From: Ectocarpus siliculosus
Taxonomy: Eukaryota > Sar > Phaeophyceae > Ectocarpales > Ectocarpaceae
Length of the DNA: 64,000 nucleotides
NCBI GenBank assembly: GCA_000310025.1
Contig: FN649751.1
Location: forward strand, 431,483-495,482
Direction of reading: 5' to 3'
Positions 1 through 13,745 of this stretch are shown here, one piece after another (position 1 is the first letter of the stretch; each line of letters begins with the position of its first letter). The notes beneath the pieces are model-generated. The model was not told the DNA's origin. It did not search any database and saw nothing but the letters and a program-made list of their open reading frames with translations. The position numbers were made by a program, and so were the translations under genes.

Positions 1-144
1 CTTGTAGATGGTTGCTATGGTCCGTGCAAACCTGTTCCGAAAAGAAGTCGGCCCGAGGGAACGGGGCAATACGACATCTGGTAGAGGAGGAAGAGGAGGA
101 GGGGGAGTCCTGGCCTGGAAGAGGCCTAACGTTAACAACTGCAG

Positions 145-3100
145 TCAAGAACAACTCCCGGTGAAGGTGGAGGCGTACACGCGAACGCTCGTTCGTCGTT
201 GCTTAGCGATGTACGGCCGCTCGGGATCTGATGTCGGCGTGGCGGTTCTCCTTGCCCAGGCCTTCGAGATCAACATTTCGGAAGAGGAGCGCTCAGGTTT
301 GTCCTAACGAAGGGCTGTTGGAGCTCCTCTTGCGGGAGTAGGTGTAGGAGCGGTGCTCTCGGGAGAATGCGTTCAAGGTTTTTGCTGGAGTTCGCTCGCA
401 TGCGGAACAAGCTCGCTGCATTTTCCCCGTGCCGGACGTTCGGGAAACAGCAAACAGCGATAGGTCACGCTACCTCGACTGCTGATGGGTTGCTCTCGCC
501 GTGCACTAACAAGAAGCCGCCTCCCGGGCCCGCGACGCCTTGACATGGTGGTGCGGTAGCTCTGGGCCATGCTGTACCGCGAAGCTGTCACCACTCCGCT
601 GTACGTTTTTTTCTTCTTTTTGTGGTTTCAGACGGGGTGCACCTGAATCTGGTGTCGTACGTGTTCGGCGTTCTTTTTTTCTGGGCGCCTGTCTACACGT
701 TTCGTTCTGTTTTCGGTGTGCCAGCCGGGGTCACAGAAAAGGCTGATGCAGGCCACGCGCAAAGAGATTTTTTTTCATAAACTCGAAGATTGTTCTTTTT
801 CCTTTCGACCATCGCGTGTCCCTCCCGCTCAGGCCTTCGAGTACTGTTTCGGGTGCTCAGCACCCGGCTGGGGGCGTTCGTTCTCACGGGGAGGGCGGTG
901 CCTTTTCAGTCCCAGAGCCTCGCTGCGCGACATGGCGTGCTGAAGAGGTGGTCCGTGTCGCGAATACGTCCGTTGCGTGATGCTTTCCAAGTGAGAACGT
1001 GGTCTGGTATTCTTCGTGGAGTTGGTATGGATACATTGTGGGTGCGTTATCAACAGCTGGGCTTTTGGCCACCACGGTGTCCGAGAGAGGACTAGATCGC
1101 GGCCGATATATGTCTGTGTGTCAGGTAATTCTTCGGTTTGCCTTTCGTAAGGAGGCATTGTCCGTGACTGAACCCTTAACCCCTATCTATTGTGAGCTGT
1201 GCTGAGAATGGAAGCGCGTGGAGGATCGTCCGGAAATCTCTCGACTCATGTGTGAGGCAGTGACTGATGAATGGGCTGCTTTCCAGTAAATCGCGGCCAG
1301 GGATTTTCGAGAGAGCATTTCGACAACGACCATCTCAAATATTTCGGGGACACCAGTATGCCCTTACTTTTCTCTTTCGCTCAGGGAGTCAAGCGGCTCA
1401 CGTGCTCTCTGTTCTTCAGCGCACATCCGGAGGTGCACCATAAACCCTCTCACCCGGAGGGATCGGGGGCGGAGTCGACAGCGGCGCTAGCCAAGATCAA
1501 GACAAACCCTAACTGGATCGACATCCGGTACGACCCGCAACACCACCGTTTCGCTCGGGACGAGACCCCTGCAGTATCGTCGGCGGGGCAACGCCCCGAT
1601 CCGATTGCCGCAGCTGCCGTGAGGCCCGGACTGTGGTCAGGAGCAAAGGTGCGGCAGCGTAGTTTGGTCGCTTACGGGCACAAGTGTCACCCTCAGGCAG
1701 CGTGTGCCGGAGACTCGCACCAAGAAGAATATGACATGAATCCGATTTCTTGCGTTTGCGAGGAGGCGCCGCTTGCTCGCTGCTTGGTGTCTACGTGGAA
1801 CATGACCCTGTCCTTTCCTCCTCTACTTGCCTCCGCTTTGCTACATTGTTTTATCCGCTTTGCGCGACCAGGTGAAGGACAGGGTCTCCCAGACGGCGAG
1901 GGCGGCGGCAGCAGTGGCGTCCACGGCTCCTCGTCCATCGACGTCATTATCAGCGAACAGCCATAGCAACCCTCCATCTCCCGCGTCATCCCTACCACCT
2001 TCATTCTCGGCAACGGCAGCGGCGGCACCACCATCACGGGTGCCAGCGCCCGAAGACGTTCCCCCCAAGTTTTTCTCCCGCCCCCGAAGCAAGAGCAGCG
2101 GCAGCGCGGCCGCCACAGCCGGTGCCTTCTTGCCCTCGTCTGGCACCACCAGCGGCAGCGCAAGTGCTGCTCCGACATCACCACATGAAACCCTGCCGCA
2201 GCAGCTCACGGTTGACGTTGTGGTCGTCGGGTCGGGGGCGGGCGGTGGGTGCGCGGCTGGCGCACTGGCCGCACGAGGCTTGAGGGTGGCGGTGTTGGAG
2301 AAAGGGGGACTCTACGGCGCACACGACTTTGCCAGGTTTTCCGAAATGGAGGCGTACAAGGACATGTATGAGGGTCAGGTGAGGGGTTTGTTGGCTGCAG
2401 CATGAAACGTTAACCTTTGTGTTGTGTGTGTTCTTCATGTTTAGCGAAGTGCGCTTGTGGGTTTTACCCTTTCGCAGTGCAAAGGAGAGGAAGAGTTTGG
2501 TGCGTCGGCGGGTTTGGTGCAATCGGAGCTCGTCGGCAGTTTCTGCCGCTCGGCCAAACGACTTTTTTGGATGACCGCCCACGATGGGTTCCTGAATTTT
2601 ACTTGTCGTGTCCAGAGCCGTGTCGCAGCCTGTTTTTTTGCGGCGAGGTCGTTCAACATTGCGCCGATGGTTGCAGGGACGACTGCATGCAGGAGCTGTG
2701 CTGCCTAGGTTGGCTGTGTCGAAGTGGCAAACACCGGCAACAACGACGAGATGACGACGACAACGACAATGGAAACAGCAATCGCGTGATGTATGTGCGT
2801 ACATGAATTCATGTTTTTACGGTAAACCTCAACAGGGTGTATTGGCAACAGAAGGCGGAGCTGTGGTCATTCTTGCAGGATCCTGCGTCGGAGGGGGCAC
2901 GACAGTGAACTGGGCGGCCAGCTTCCGCACCCCTAGGTACTATTTCGGGTGTTGTGCTCGGAAAGCGTCCCATAATTATCTTTTCGGGGAATTGAAACTG
3001 CTGCTATGTCGCTGCTCTCCGGTAACGCTGTCACGGAATGATGCTGTATGTAATGGGTTTCCGAAAGAATCAGCGAGGATCTGTCATGTTGCCTTTTCGT

Positions 3101-6100
3101 TGGGTCGGCGCTATCTCCCGTGGTGGCGCGAGAACTCGTGCATCCCCAAAGGGTAGGTGTTGCCATCGCACTTGCGTGTGTTTGGTTCTGGAGCACTACA
3201 AGAAAGGCCGGGAGGCGGAAGGGTGGATGACGCCGGCAAGCTCAAATACGCCGCGGCATCAAAGTTGGTTTTGTGTCCAAGTTTTGATGTTTCTGGGGGG
3301 TCAACTCTTGTTCGGCGCGTTGCTCCTGACCGCACCGACCGAATTGTTTTTGTTTCCAGCAGTCGGTACATGGCGTCCTTTCAGGCCCAAAAGAATACAC
3401 TTGGAGCGGTGGCCGTCTATCGGGGTAGTCACCTCGCGCTGTACGTAATAATTCTTCGAAGGGGGCTGTTGGGTTGCTGGTTGTTGCTACATCACATCGT
3501 GGAAGTACAGCAGCGGTTCGTTCCCGGCTACAGCCGTGCCCCCTTCTGATGCCCCAAACGCGCCGTTGGTCAATGGTGGTCAAAATAACCCTATGATAGT
3601 TTTGCAGGGCTGAGAAATTGTCGGATGGGTGACACGTGGCGGGTGGAGCAATGGTTGTCTCTATGTCGCGTCACGCGTGGAACTTGCGGTGCATGTCTCA
3701 ACAACAGGCACGTGAGACTAGAGTGGTCCCGGAAGCTGGGCTTGAAGAGCTTCGAACCAGGTGGACCCTTCGATGACGCCCTGGATGCCGTGTGCTCGAG
3801 ACTGGGGGTGAGCCAATCGACGTAATGTTCGGTAGCTTGGGCACCTTGACCAGAACGAGGAATCCTTGGTTCTTCCTGTGCAATGGCCATCGCTCTCTAA
3901 GAGGTGTATTTTCGCGACTCGCCGGGGCGTTTGGGCGGCCTGGTTAGGCGTAGATCGGGGAGCTGGGTGCTTGTAGTGTACCAGGTGATAGATATCGTGC
4001 GAAAGCGTTACCTCGCGGGATCAAGTTTCAACACTTCGGAGGTATTTTCCCGCTTGCAGAGCTTCTTTATCCACGTGCACGAGTGCGAGATGTTTTTTTT
4101 TGTCCACCACTCTCATCTTGGGGGAGGGTTTCGGTATCGTTCCGGATACCACTCACAGAAATCACGCGTGCCCATTTTCGACCCAGCCCACCCCGCGCGG
4201 TTTCGTCCCAAGCTGGACTTGTGAAAGTGACACCAATACACCTCGTGACCCGCCGTTTGATGCCCCCCCGCTCCCACAGGTCAACATCGGGAATTCGCAC
4301 CGGGCCCCGGGTTTTCCAGTGCCAAACGCCTCCTTGAGGGTAAATCAGCACCAGTCTAGCCTCTGGAACGGCGCCGCCGCGTCCGGTCGCGTGCCGAGGG
4401 CGGTTCCCACCAACACAAAAGACTGCGTCGACTGCGGAAGCTGCTTGCACGGCTGTGCGTACGGCAGCAAGCAATCAACACACGTGAGAGGGAGAGCGAG
4501 AGAGAACGAGAGAGAGAGAGAGCTGAAATCGCGGGGAAGGAGTAACATACTGGGAAACTGCTTGCGAAGGGTACTGCCATGTGCATCCGCGAGTGTCTGG
4601 CGGCTTGCGGCCCGTTGTTCTTGGGAAGTGGTGCCGGTTATTTTCGGGCTCGATTACAAAGCCGGAAATCGATCACTTCGGCGCGGCTTGGAGTTGGGGG
4701 CGTGGAGATTTGCTGGCTCCAGGCGCCGACCAGACCCCTGAACAGCTGCTAGTTACCCCCCACCCCCCCCGACGTTTTTTTTTGCTATTTTTCCGCTTGC
4801 CTCTCGCGTGTTAATCAAGGTTACGTGGCTGCAAGATGGACTGGACTCCGGCAATATCATCCTCGTGCCCCACGCCAAGGCAAGCGCAGACGACCTACCG
4901 TGTGTGTATCGATTGCAAAAATAGGCACCGCTGTGCACAGTCCTCACGACCTTAGGAAGTGCCACGGGTACCTAGCGTTTTCACGCCCCCCGTGGGTCCC
5001 AGCGAGTCGAAACTTCGTGTGATTATGGCCAGGGAATGCAGAGTAGCGCCAAGCGTGTCGTTTGACCGCTTAAGATCTGAAAACAATCACTATGTGGCAA
5101 TCCATGGCATAGCAGGTTGAACGAGTGCTCATGGATGCTGGCAGGGCTACCGGAGTCGAGGCCGTAGTCTCTCCACATGGAGGTGGAATGGTAAGGCATC
5201 CGCACCGTCGCTTAGTTTTTGTCAATGTTTCACCATAAGTGTACGCCTTTCGTGCTGCGGAACTGTTGGCTGAAAGTAGGATCGCTCTTGCGGTTGCAAG
5301 TTTCGTCAGTCCGCACCTCACAATGGGGGCAGTTGTTGCAACCCTGAAGTCTAGGCTGTCAGGAAAACGAAGGGTTTGGGCCGTTTCGAACTGTCTCGTG
5401 GTCTCTATCAAGATCGACGCACCTGCTCCGCCTGTTGCGAATTCGTAATTCCTCGTGCCGGACACGTCTTTGGCGTTGCCTGTCGGTTGCCTGTTGGCGT
5501 CTGTGACCCGGTCTTCGGAATTGTCATATCAAAATAACGTTTCGTTCCACGTAGAAGGCCATCTGTTTAGCGTCTTGATGGGGGTTGTGAATGATGACGT
5601 GCCGCGTGCAACTGGTCCTAAGAAAATCCTTCCGTAGACTAGCGTCCGAGTTGAACCCGAACGGGGCCCTTGTAAGTCTGATTGATCACCCACGTTTAAC
5701 CGTCCCTGCACCCACATCCGTCTGTAGGCTGCCTCCCTGACGGTCCGGGCGCGGGCGGTGGTCGTCTCAGGCGGCGCAATCAACACTCCGGCTATCCTTC
5801 TCCGCTCCGGCCTTAAGCACCCTATGATAGGCCGCCACCTCTGTTTGCATCCCGTGCTCGCCGTCGGAGGCGTTTTTCCTGAGGACTACGACGGCGAGCA
5901 TGGGGCCGGGGAGGACGACCCGAAACGTTCCACGGGCGGTTCGATGGCGGCAGCGGCGGGTACCGCGGGAAAGCAGGCGCGGTTCACTGGCTTGTTTTTG
6001 TTGCAATTTTGGTGTATGTACGTCAACGAGTGCTGCTGTAGATTCTTCGGGCGCCGCAACTCTTCTTGAACCAGATCAGAACTCAAACCTGGCTACCCCC

Positions 6101-9100
6101 ACCCAAACAGAAAGTGTGCGTATTGTCCTCCCGGACAAGGCTTCCGCTTGGTGATGATGCGAAAGCGGCACCGCCGATCTTGTCGGAGCAGTTATGTATG
6201 GGTTTTCTGTTTTTCGGTCCTTTTAGACCGGATCCTAGATTGGTGCATTGGCTACGTGCTAGGTTGGTGCTTCTTGCGCGGTTAGGACACAAGCAGTGTT
6301 CTGCCATGAAGATCACCGACGCCGCCAAAGTGGTAACCACTGCCAATGTTTTATTCGACGGGTTTTTTCGTCTGCACGCTTGTGCGGAGACAGGTTTACG
6401 ATTCCTTTGGTGCCCTTGGTCTTTTCTGTAGGTCGTTCTGCAGACCTCGAGATTCTTTTCTTCAGGTCTCGATGATTCGCAATCTACCTCTCATCATGCG
6501 TAATATTTGTGGAAGAACGTATAGACGTGCAATGTAGATAGATGGTCACACAACAGTGGGCATTCAGTTGGTAACCTCGCAACCTTCTGACCTTCGGGAC
6601 GTGGGTTCGAATCGCGGTGCAATCACACGAACTGGGATTTATTCTCACAACACGCCCAATAAACAACGTGGAAAGGAATAATTGGTTTTCACGGAAAAAA
6701 CTGCTTCACCGCCTACATGGGAAAGGAACGGCTGAATCCTTCTCGCGATCGAAATCAAGGCGAGCACCGCAACAGGAACGCGGAGAATACAACCAGTAAC
6801 ACGTTTATGTGGCCCTCCTTCCTGTGTGACCCCGGCTGGTTCGTCCAGAATTGTACCGAAAGTGTCGCGATCGATGCCCGGAATAGATCCGATAACCACA
6901 AAACAAATGCGTGCACAACATGTGCGCAACATATACGCAATGTGCTCATGGCTTAACCGTTTATAACTGGGTTTGGTGAGAGTCTGCATAGCACGCACAC
7001 GACTCATACACGCCGTGCGACGTTTCTTTCCCCCAAGTTTTCACCGTGCTTTACCGCATCTCACCCGCATTGGCCTGCTTGCCGGCGGGGCGTTTCAGGC
7101 GAAATCCAAGGCGTCTGCGAGCGCGAAACAGAAGCTGGAAGCGGAGGTGGGATCAGGCGAGGGGACGAATGGCTCGTGTCCCCGGGTGCCTGGGGTGGGG
7201 CGGGGGGTGATGATGGGCGTGTACGTACAGGACTTGATGCGGCTCGATGGAGGTGAGGTTCGTGCACAGAGGACGTTCCGAAAGGCCAAAGGGCTACAAC
7301 GTGAAGGCAACGCAATCGGGGGACAGGCAGGGCGTGGTAGCGCAACACTGAGAACCAACGTCAAAACCTTTGACGTGATACACCAGGGTTATGTTGGGTT
7401 GACTGAGGCCGGCGGCGTGTTTCGCTGTCTGCCAAGAAGCAGCTCTTTTCCTTTCCCAAGAAAAGATCAACCCGAAACGGCGTCACCAATAGCCAAACCA
7501 ACATGTATTTTCTAATCCTAGCCCGTGGATACTACATGCACATGAACGCCCCCACGATCAGGTCGTACCTTTCGTAAGGTGCTGCAGCTAGGAATTGAGT
7601 GCGGGTTTCTCTTTTCGTAGACAGGGCGTAGGGGCGGTTCTACTATCGAGGCGTTTCTTTTAGGGCACTGGGTCAGTGTCTATCTTAAGAATGATAAGTA
7701 GCGGTATCCCACGACAAGGGCTGCTGCTGAAGGCAGTGCCGCCTCCACGTTAGTCATGGACTGGCTCCTATACACTCGCCCCCGTTTTTGTTCGCAGGTT
7801 ACGGCTGCGTCATCGAAGCGCCGCCATCTCACCCGGGTCTCATGGGGCTTGTGATGCCGTGGAACGATGCACTCACCCACAGGTGGAAATTTTGCTACTT
7901 GATAGGTTTCGTCCCGTACATTTTGGGCCGCGTCGTACCATCGTGTTTGCCGCCGGTACATCACGTCTCACAAAGCCTGTTGTAGGTTTGCGTGGGACGC
8001 CCACCCACCACCGTTGCTTCGAGAGCTTGCCTGTCGAACTGCCGAAACTGGTGCTGTGCTTGGCGTGGTGCGCTCTCTTCGCCGCAGCAGCCTGCCGAGG
8101 TCCGTCGACTATCGCCCCCACACACCGAACGTACGCCCTCTCCTGCTTCCGGTGTTGCTCCCTTCTGTCCTGAAATGCCGGGGTATCCTACCATCCAACC
8201 GTCTCTACCTGACTCTCGGCTTGCTCGTTTATCGCAGGAGGCCCTGCTGTATCTTCTACTTCCGTATTTATCACTCGCTCGCTTCATGGCTTGCCGTTTC
8301 GCCGTCGCTGTCGCCTGCTTGGTTCCGTCGCCCTCGGTATCGTCGTCCCCATTTCGGGAGTTTCCAGTGGTTCAAGGGTTCCTCTCTTTTTGCAGCTGAA
8401 CCCGACCTTGGCCTCCTTAGAACCCCCCCACCCTCCCCGCCGCCCTCCCCTGCCCCCACCTCTCTGCGATACCCTGAAACGAAAGGATGCTAGTGTCCAT
8501 GGCACGGGAGACTAGCATTTTCATCTGTATTGGGAGAGACCGGTCTAGCAATGCTAATCGCGTTGTACTTGGACCACGGGGGGATCCCGTCGTCAAGTAA
8601 GTCGCTCAAGGCAGACATGCGTGTCGGACATGTGTATGTGTACGGGAGAAATTTGTGTGGACATCCAAGTGTTTCGGAAGACGTTTGTGCGGGCGACTTG
8701 TGTTGCGGAAAACGATTGTGTAGAAAGCACTATGCCGCGAGCTTTCGCCAGCAACTATGTTTTCTTCAATGCTTGCATATGATATCTACTGGCTCGCCAC
8801 TCGTTGCTCGGTTGATCAGTTGTGTTCGCTGACATTTTATTTTGCGTCGCTATGTTTCTAAAGCATTTTTTTGTTGTCACCGCGTTGTTGATGTTGTTGA
8901 TGTTGTTGTTGATGACGTTGTTCTTGTTGAATTTGGTGTGGCAGTCTACGGTGGTTCTGTTGCTGTATGTCTTCAGTTGAAAACCGTTCTGACGAATGCA
9001 GTGTGCCAGAAGGTAAGCGCTTTTATTTTTCTCTCTTTCAAGTTATCGCAACGAAGGGTACGCGTCAGTTTGCTCATCTCGGCTTATTGTGGTTGCATTG

Positions 9101-12066
9101 CAACACTTCGCGTATTTCAGGTACGCTCTTGGTGAGGAGGATAGCCAGGTCATCCTCCAGGGAAGATCAGAAATGGTGAGCTTGTCAGTGTTCAGATCAC
9201 CGTGCAGAGCGTTTTTGCAATGTCAGCAGTTGACTGTGTGCGGTGCTTTGTGGACCAAGAATGGCGTGCTCACGGGTTCTCACCAGTAGCAGCGTGCACA
9301 CACATTGGTTTCCCCTGTGGTGCTTGAGCCCCTCCAACTGCTCGTGGACATTCCAAATGCCATGTTGCACCGCTGAACCTAATACGCCTTCTCGTTTTTT
9401 CCGACGTCAGTCCGATCGGCTGCAACCGATTATGTTGTACTTGATGCCTTCAGCGGTCTCAGTTTCATTTGTTTCCCTTGTTTTCATCTTCGTTTGTTGA
9501 ATAGCTCCGGATGATGCGGAAAGCGGGGGCATCCCTTCTGATACCGGCACATGAGGGAGCTCCGTGGTTTTGTCCCACAGGTGCGGTGACCCCTCACTTG
9601 CAACAATTCACTTGTGACGCCCACGGTCCCGACGTATGTTTGGCCCTTCTCAGGACTAGTCCAAGCATGCATGTTTATTTTTCGTGTTGGTTGGTGTGTA
9701 GATATAGCTCGCTTGCGTCGACAAACCAACACTCGAGCACAATACCACCCGCCATGAGATGTAAGCAAGTATAAGGGTTAACGTAGAAAGGAGTCCTTAA
9801 TCGTCCGCGGGTAAAGGGCTTGGCGCCCCTGTTCGGTCGGGTACCCGACGTTTCCCGTACATTCTAGGGTCGCCCTCTTCTCAATTAGCTTCTTGCCGCA
9901 GTGTCCTTGGACATAATGTGGCCATGCACATGAACCCGTGAACCCCCTGACGACCCTCCCTCCCCCCATCGCAGTCGATGATATGGACATCATAAGCGCC
10001 GGCCGCCTGCCTGTGCCAATGCTTTGTTCTTGTTGTACTCTCTGTGCTGACTGGCCCTAGATGGGAAAGAGGGAGATGAAGACTTGGAGGGGTATGTTGA
10101 GGCCATGGAATCGCTCGGCACCACCCTGAACGAGGTGTGGACCGGGTCCTCGTTGGATTTTATCTTCTTTTTTTATCTGTGTCCCTTGTGCAACTGGCGC
10201 GATCTGTGCATGTTTCACGGTTCGTCACGCTGTGCCGTCCGGATACCAACCCTGGTGGGTAGGTTCTAATTGGTAGAAGCCGTTTTCGAACCTGTCTGTT
10301 GTGCCGTGGTATTGTGTCTTTGTGTGGTCGCGGAACGTTATTGTACGTTCTGCGGGAAGATTTCAGGTGCATCCAATAGAACCCAGAACAATTTCCAGTG
10401 TGCAGGACGACCACGACGAGAGCAGTGAGAACCAATCACGGCGCGCTCTCCCTCGTGTTGAACGTATGCGTTGGCATACAGGATTTCACAAATATTTGCA
10501 TGACCCTTAGCGAGGGAAGGAAAGTGGTGTGGCCACTCGTGCAAAGGAACCCGTAACTCCGCGGACGCGTTTTTAATGGGAGATCAATCTGGTGCAGACA
10601 TTTATTGGCACCAAAGAAGCTTTGGGAGCGAAATAGTGAATTTGACGTACATATTTATGCCTACTCGTTGGAACAATCAAATTGATCTGATGTCGGCATT
10701 GGCACAAAATGATGCAAGAAGTCGGCTCAAAGGAAGTCGAACACATATCTGCTCGCAATTACACGTGAAGTAGTTGACCTGATGATGGCCAAAACGATGG
10801 CAGTACAGCGAAGTGCCTGTGCTCTATCGTGCGTCCCTGGAAATGCCTTACTTCGGGAAATGCGGGCCTCTCAGCAAGACGCAAATCCACTGTTTACCAA
10901 GGTGTCGACGTTTGCACCCACAGGCTGGCTTGTACTCAGCTCACCAAATGGGCTCGTGCCGCCTTAGTGCCAACCCGGAAGACGGGCCTCTGAGGGAGTC
11001 CGGCGAGTCGTGGGAGTGCGACGGGCTGTTCGTGGCGGACGCTTCGGTTTTCCCGACGTCGCTCGGGATAAACCCTATGATCACGGTCGAGGCTGTGGCG
11101 TACATGATTGCTGATCAGGTAGACGTTGCGCCAGGGCTCGTGTGATTTGATCGGGGAATGTTTGTCAATGTTGCCGCCTTTTGTTTTTGTCTCATTCTTG
11201 CTGGTCGTTCGTTCTGACGCAATTGCACGAAGCGTCCGAATGCTGACAACGTTGGGGGCGCCAGTGGAGTTGGGTGGTGTTCTTGCGGTTCGTGCTGCTG
11301 CGTTGAGCGGTTGAGTTGCCAGCGTGGAGCGACTATTCCTTTCGTTTCGGTCGCTGGGTCGTAGGTCTCTGTTGCATCTCTCACCCCGCCTGGATAATTG
11401 GCCAACTCGAAGCTGAGACGTTCCTGGAGTGGCGCTGTGTCTGCCATCGTTGCGGAACCGCCATCCGCGGTTTCCCGCGTGTCTTATGGGTACCCGCCTT
11501 ATCGTGTCGCAGCACGGTAGTGCGGCTTTTGTGACAAACCTGAAAGTGGTGCGTCTAAGGATGAGGGATTCGTTTCCCGCGTATGTGCGCAAGTCCACGC
11601 GCTGCGGCTTGTTGTCTGTCATGACCCCTTTCCTCCTCACCTTGGGTGCCTCTTTGGTGTTTTCGTGCGTCATCGCTACCAGGTTGCAACAAGGCTCGGC
11701 AAGGACTCAGAGGACTCGAAACCCCGCGGGGAGTCCTCGCCACTGAAGCGGAGAATCAAGACTTTCGGGAAGGCCATGGTGGCGGCCATTTCGCGAGAAT
11801 CTAGCTCTACATCAGACGCGGACAACGCCGGATCCAGCCTAACCGCCCTTCGCAGGAGCAACAGCCGCGGAGGCAGCAACAGGAAACTTGTGCCTGAGGA
11901 AGGCGGGCGAGGAAGCGACCAGACTATCATTCGAGTGCCAGGCGGCGCGGCAGCGGCGGAGCGGTGTGTGTTGCCGCAGTCCACATTGGCGGTCAGCGCT
12001 GGGGGCGACGCCGCTGCGGGGATGGGGGACGACTTCGGAGTCGAGGTTACTGATCTTTACTGGTAG
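145..12066 (+). CDS. Long-chain fatty alcohol oxidase (GMC oxidoreductase, FAO type), 18 exons, 5' end outside window
   Basis: Oxidises long-chain alcohols to aldehydes with FAD and O2; in plants and yeasts FAO enzymes are membrane-associated and serve omega-oxidation. Exons read: 145-296, 833-990, 1385-1648, 1872-2378, 2836-2936, 3708-3807, 4280-4483, 4820-4879, 5116-5190, 5728-about 5975, 7099-7252, 7798-7882, 8486-8596, 9121-9175, 9505-9580, 10061-10134, 10924-11118, 11683-12066. Splice phases agree at every junction except the exon 10 donor, which I could not fix. Exon 4 carries the Rossmann motif VVVVGSGAGGG; exon 5 GGGTTVNW; exon 7 the Cys cluster CVDCGSCLHGC; exon 10 VVVSGGAINTPAILLRSG; exon 17 SAHQMGSCR and NPMITVEA, the GMC C-terminal signature. 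Exons 2-3 match the N-terminal region of plant FAOs (LAARHGVLKRWSVSRIRPLR). Intron 8 appears to use a GC donor. Visible product is about 1000 residues against about 750 in plants; a Ser/Ala/Pro-rich stretch in exon 4 and a Ser/Gly-rich C-terminal exon explain the excess. Start codon not determined. Confidence 0.88.
6555..6858 (+). repeat. tRNA-derived SINE, copy 1
   Basis: Starts with a tRNA-like head: an A-box-like CATTCAGTTGGTAACC and a B-box GGGTTCGAATC about 40 bases on. A body follows that resembles the copy at 17073 (GGGAAAGGAACGGCTGAATCC, then a TCGCGA stretch) and a shared tail, CCTTCCTGTGTGACCCCGGC. It lies in intron 10 of the alcohol oxidase. The anticodon region does not fold as a functional tRNA. 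Confidence 0.7.
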
Positions 12067-13745
12067 AGAGCTCGTAGCGCCAGCTAACCGTCTGATTTGT
12101 GTGTCGTTGATTGCTGTTCAAGACGTTTCCGACTTGGGAGGTCAATGTTGGTATTGATTGTGCAAGGCCGGGAGCCCAGCGTGGTTTCCATGTTTGTTTG
12201 CAGGCAGGACCTGAGTGACATTCGCGTTGACGTTTGCGTCACCTGATGGCGCGGATTGGTTGAATAGCTCATGTGTCTGCTGCAGAACGGGCCCGCGATA
12301 AACAAGTATTCTGTTGAGACATTAGGGTGAAACATCCACGAAGTTGAGCTCTGTACGTCGGGCCTTCCTTTATTGCTGCGTTCGGGGAGGGTATTGGGGG
12401 TTGGGTAAAGCGTTCCTTCTCAACGCAGACTAGTTGGCTTAGTAGCAGAGTCTTCTGAAGAAGGCAAGTCTGTTGATGACATTCCCATGTCGACGGTTTG
12501 AAGGGGCAAACATTGATTGTTTTCGCCACGTTTGCCACACATTCGGAAGGTTCCTGGCGAGTTTCGCTTCAGTTTGTTGTTCAAAGATGACAAACTTGTG
12601 CTACGTACTGACACGACGTTGGACATGGTAAATATTGGTCGAGAAGTGCAGACGCCGCCGACAGAAATGCGCCGAAGGCGATAGAATTCGGTGGAAATTT
12701 CCTTCCAAGCGCGTCCTCCCTGTCGGACCTAGAATTAGTGTAAGTAGCGAGTCCCGCGTTTTTTCTGGAAACAAGGTAGAAAAGCTTTCGTTGTCATGAC
12801 TTCAGTTGTTCTGATTTTGGCGCATTTCGTGGCTTGTCGGCATTTTCGATGAGAGAAATTCGCTTCAAGCAACGTAGGAGAGAACCAAAAAGGTAAGGCA
12901 ACAGGTGTGGCCTCCCATGGCTGTTGGGTGAGTTACTATTCAGGAACTCTTCATTCATATAATGCGTTTTTGAAGGGTTTTTGAAGGCCTCCCTAACACG
13001 TAACTCTACCGGAAAGCCCCGAAGATGCATCGAACTTTGGGAGCGTAGAGATCTCGCCGACGTCGCAAACTCTTTGGCAGCTGCCGGCACTTTCCGTCAA
13101 CGTGGCGCGAGCTTCTTGGTGCCATTGATGTGTATAGGACATCATGCTATACGTCGCTTTTTACTGTGCATGTGCCCACCAATTGCCTGATACCTCTACT
13201 ATTACGCACAAACATCCCAACAGGCAAAACATACAACAGCGATAACATCTGCGATTCCCTTCGACGTCTACCACTCTCACGCTCCAAGCGCCGCACTCTA
13301 TTTCGCAAGTCTAGTGATAATTCCATGGCATGACCATGATTCACTTCTAGTCTACACCATCGAAACGCTCTATCTGCTACCCAGCAAGGCCCGAGTCTCC
13401 TGCCTGCAGCCAATACGTTCCCAATACAGGCGACAGCCTGTAAATACGAGGTATCCCAAAAAAGGACTTGAAACGCAACTCAGCCCGAAAACGGGGCAGG
13501 CGCCATTGCATTACAGTTTTCCCGTACGTCGCGTTTGCGCGGAACGCAACGCTACATGCTACTATGGCCAGCACGGCCGACAGCACATTGCCCCGAGCTC
13601 GCCTCGCTTCCCATGCTCGCAAAAATACTTCGTAGACAAAAGAAGGCGCACAACGGGCTGCCTCCGAAGATCACTTGGTGCGTTACGTGAAGTTACCATG
13701 CCATGCCACGCCATGCCATGCCACGCCATGCCATGCCAACCAGAG
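12067..13745. other. Gene-poor interval downstream of the alcohol oxidase
   Basis: Contains the 3' flank of the alcohol oxidase gene and a CCATG microsatellite near its right end. I see no exon with good splice borders on either strand and no recognised repeat family over most of it. Confidence 0.5.
13698..13739. repeat. CCATG/CCACG pentanucleotide microsatellite
   Basis: About eight pentamer units of CCATG with periodic CCACG variants run in tandem. On the minus strand this gives a spurious Trp-His-Gly-Met-Ala peptide, which is not evidence of coding. Confidence 0.85.

Noticed and set aside
7061-8505. Minus-strand and alternative-frame ORFs in the alcohol oxidase region
   Set aside because: They overlap well-supported exons 11-13 or low-complexity intron sequence and have no family features.
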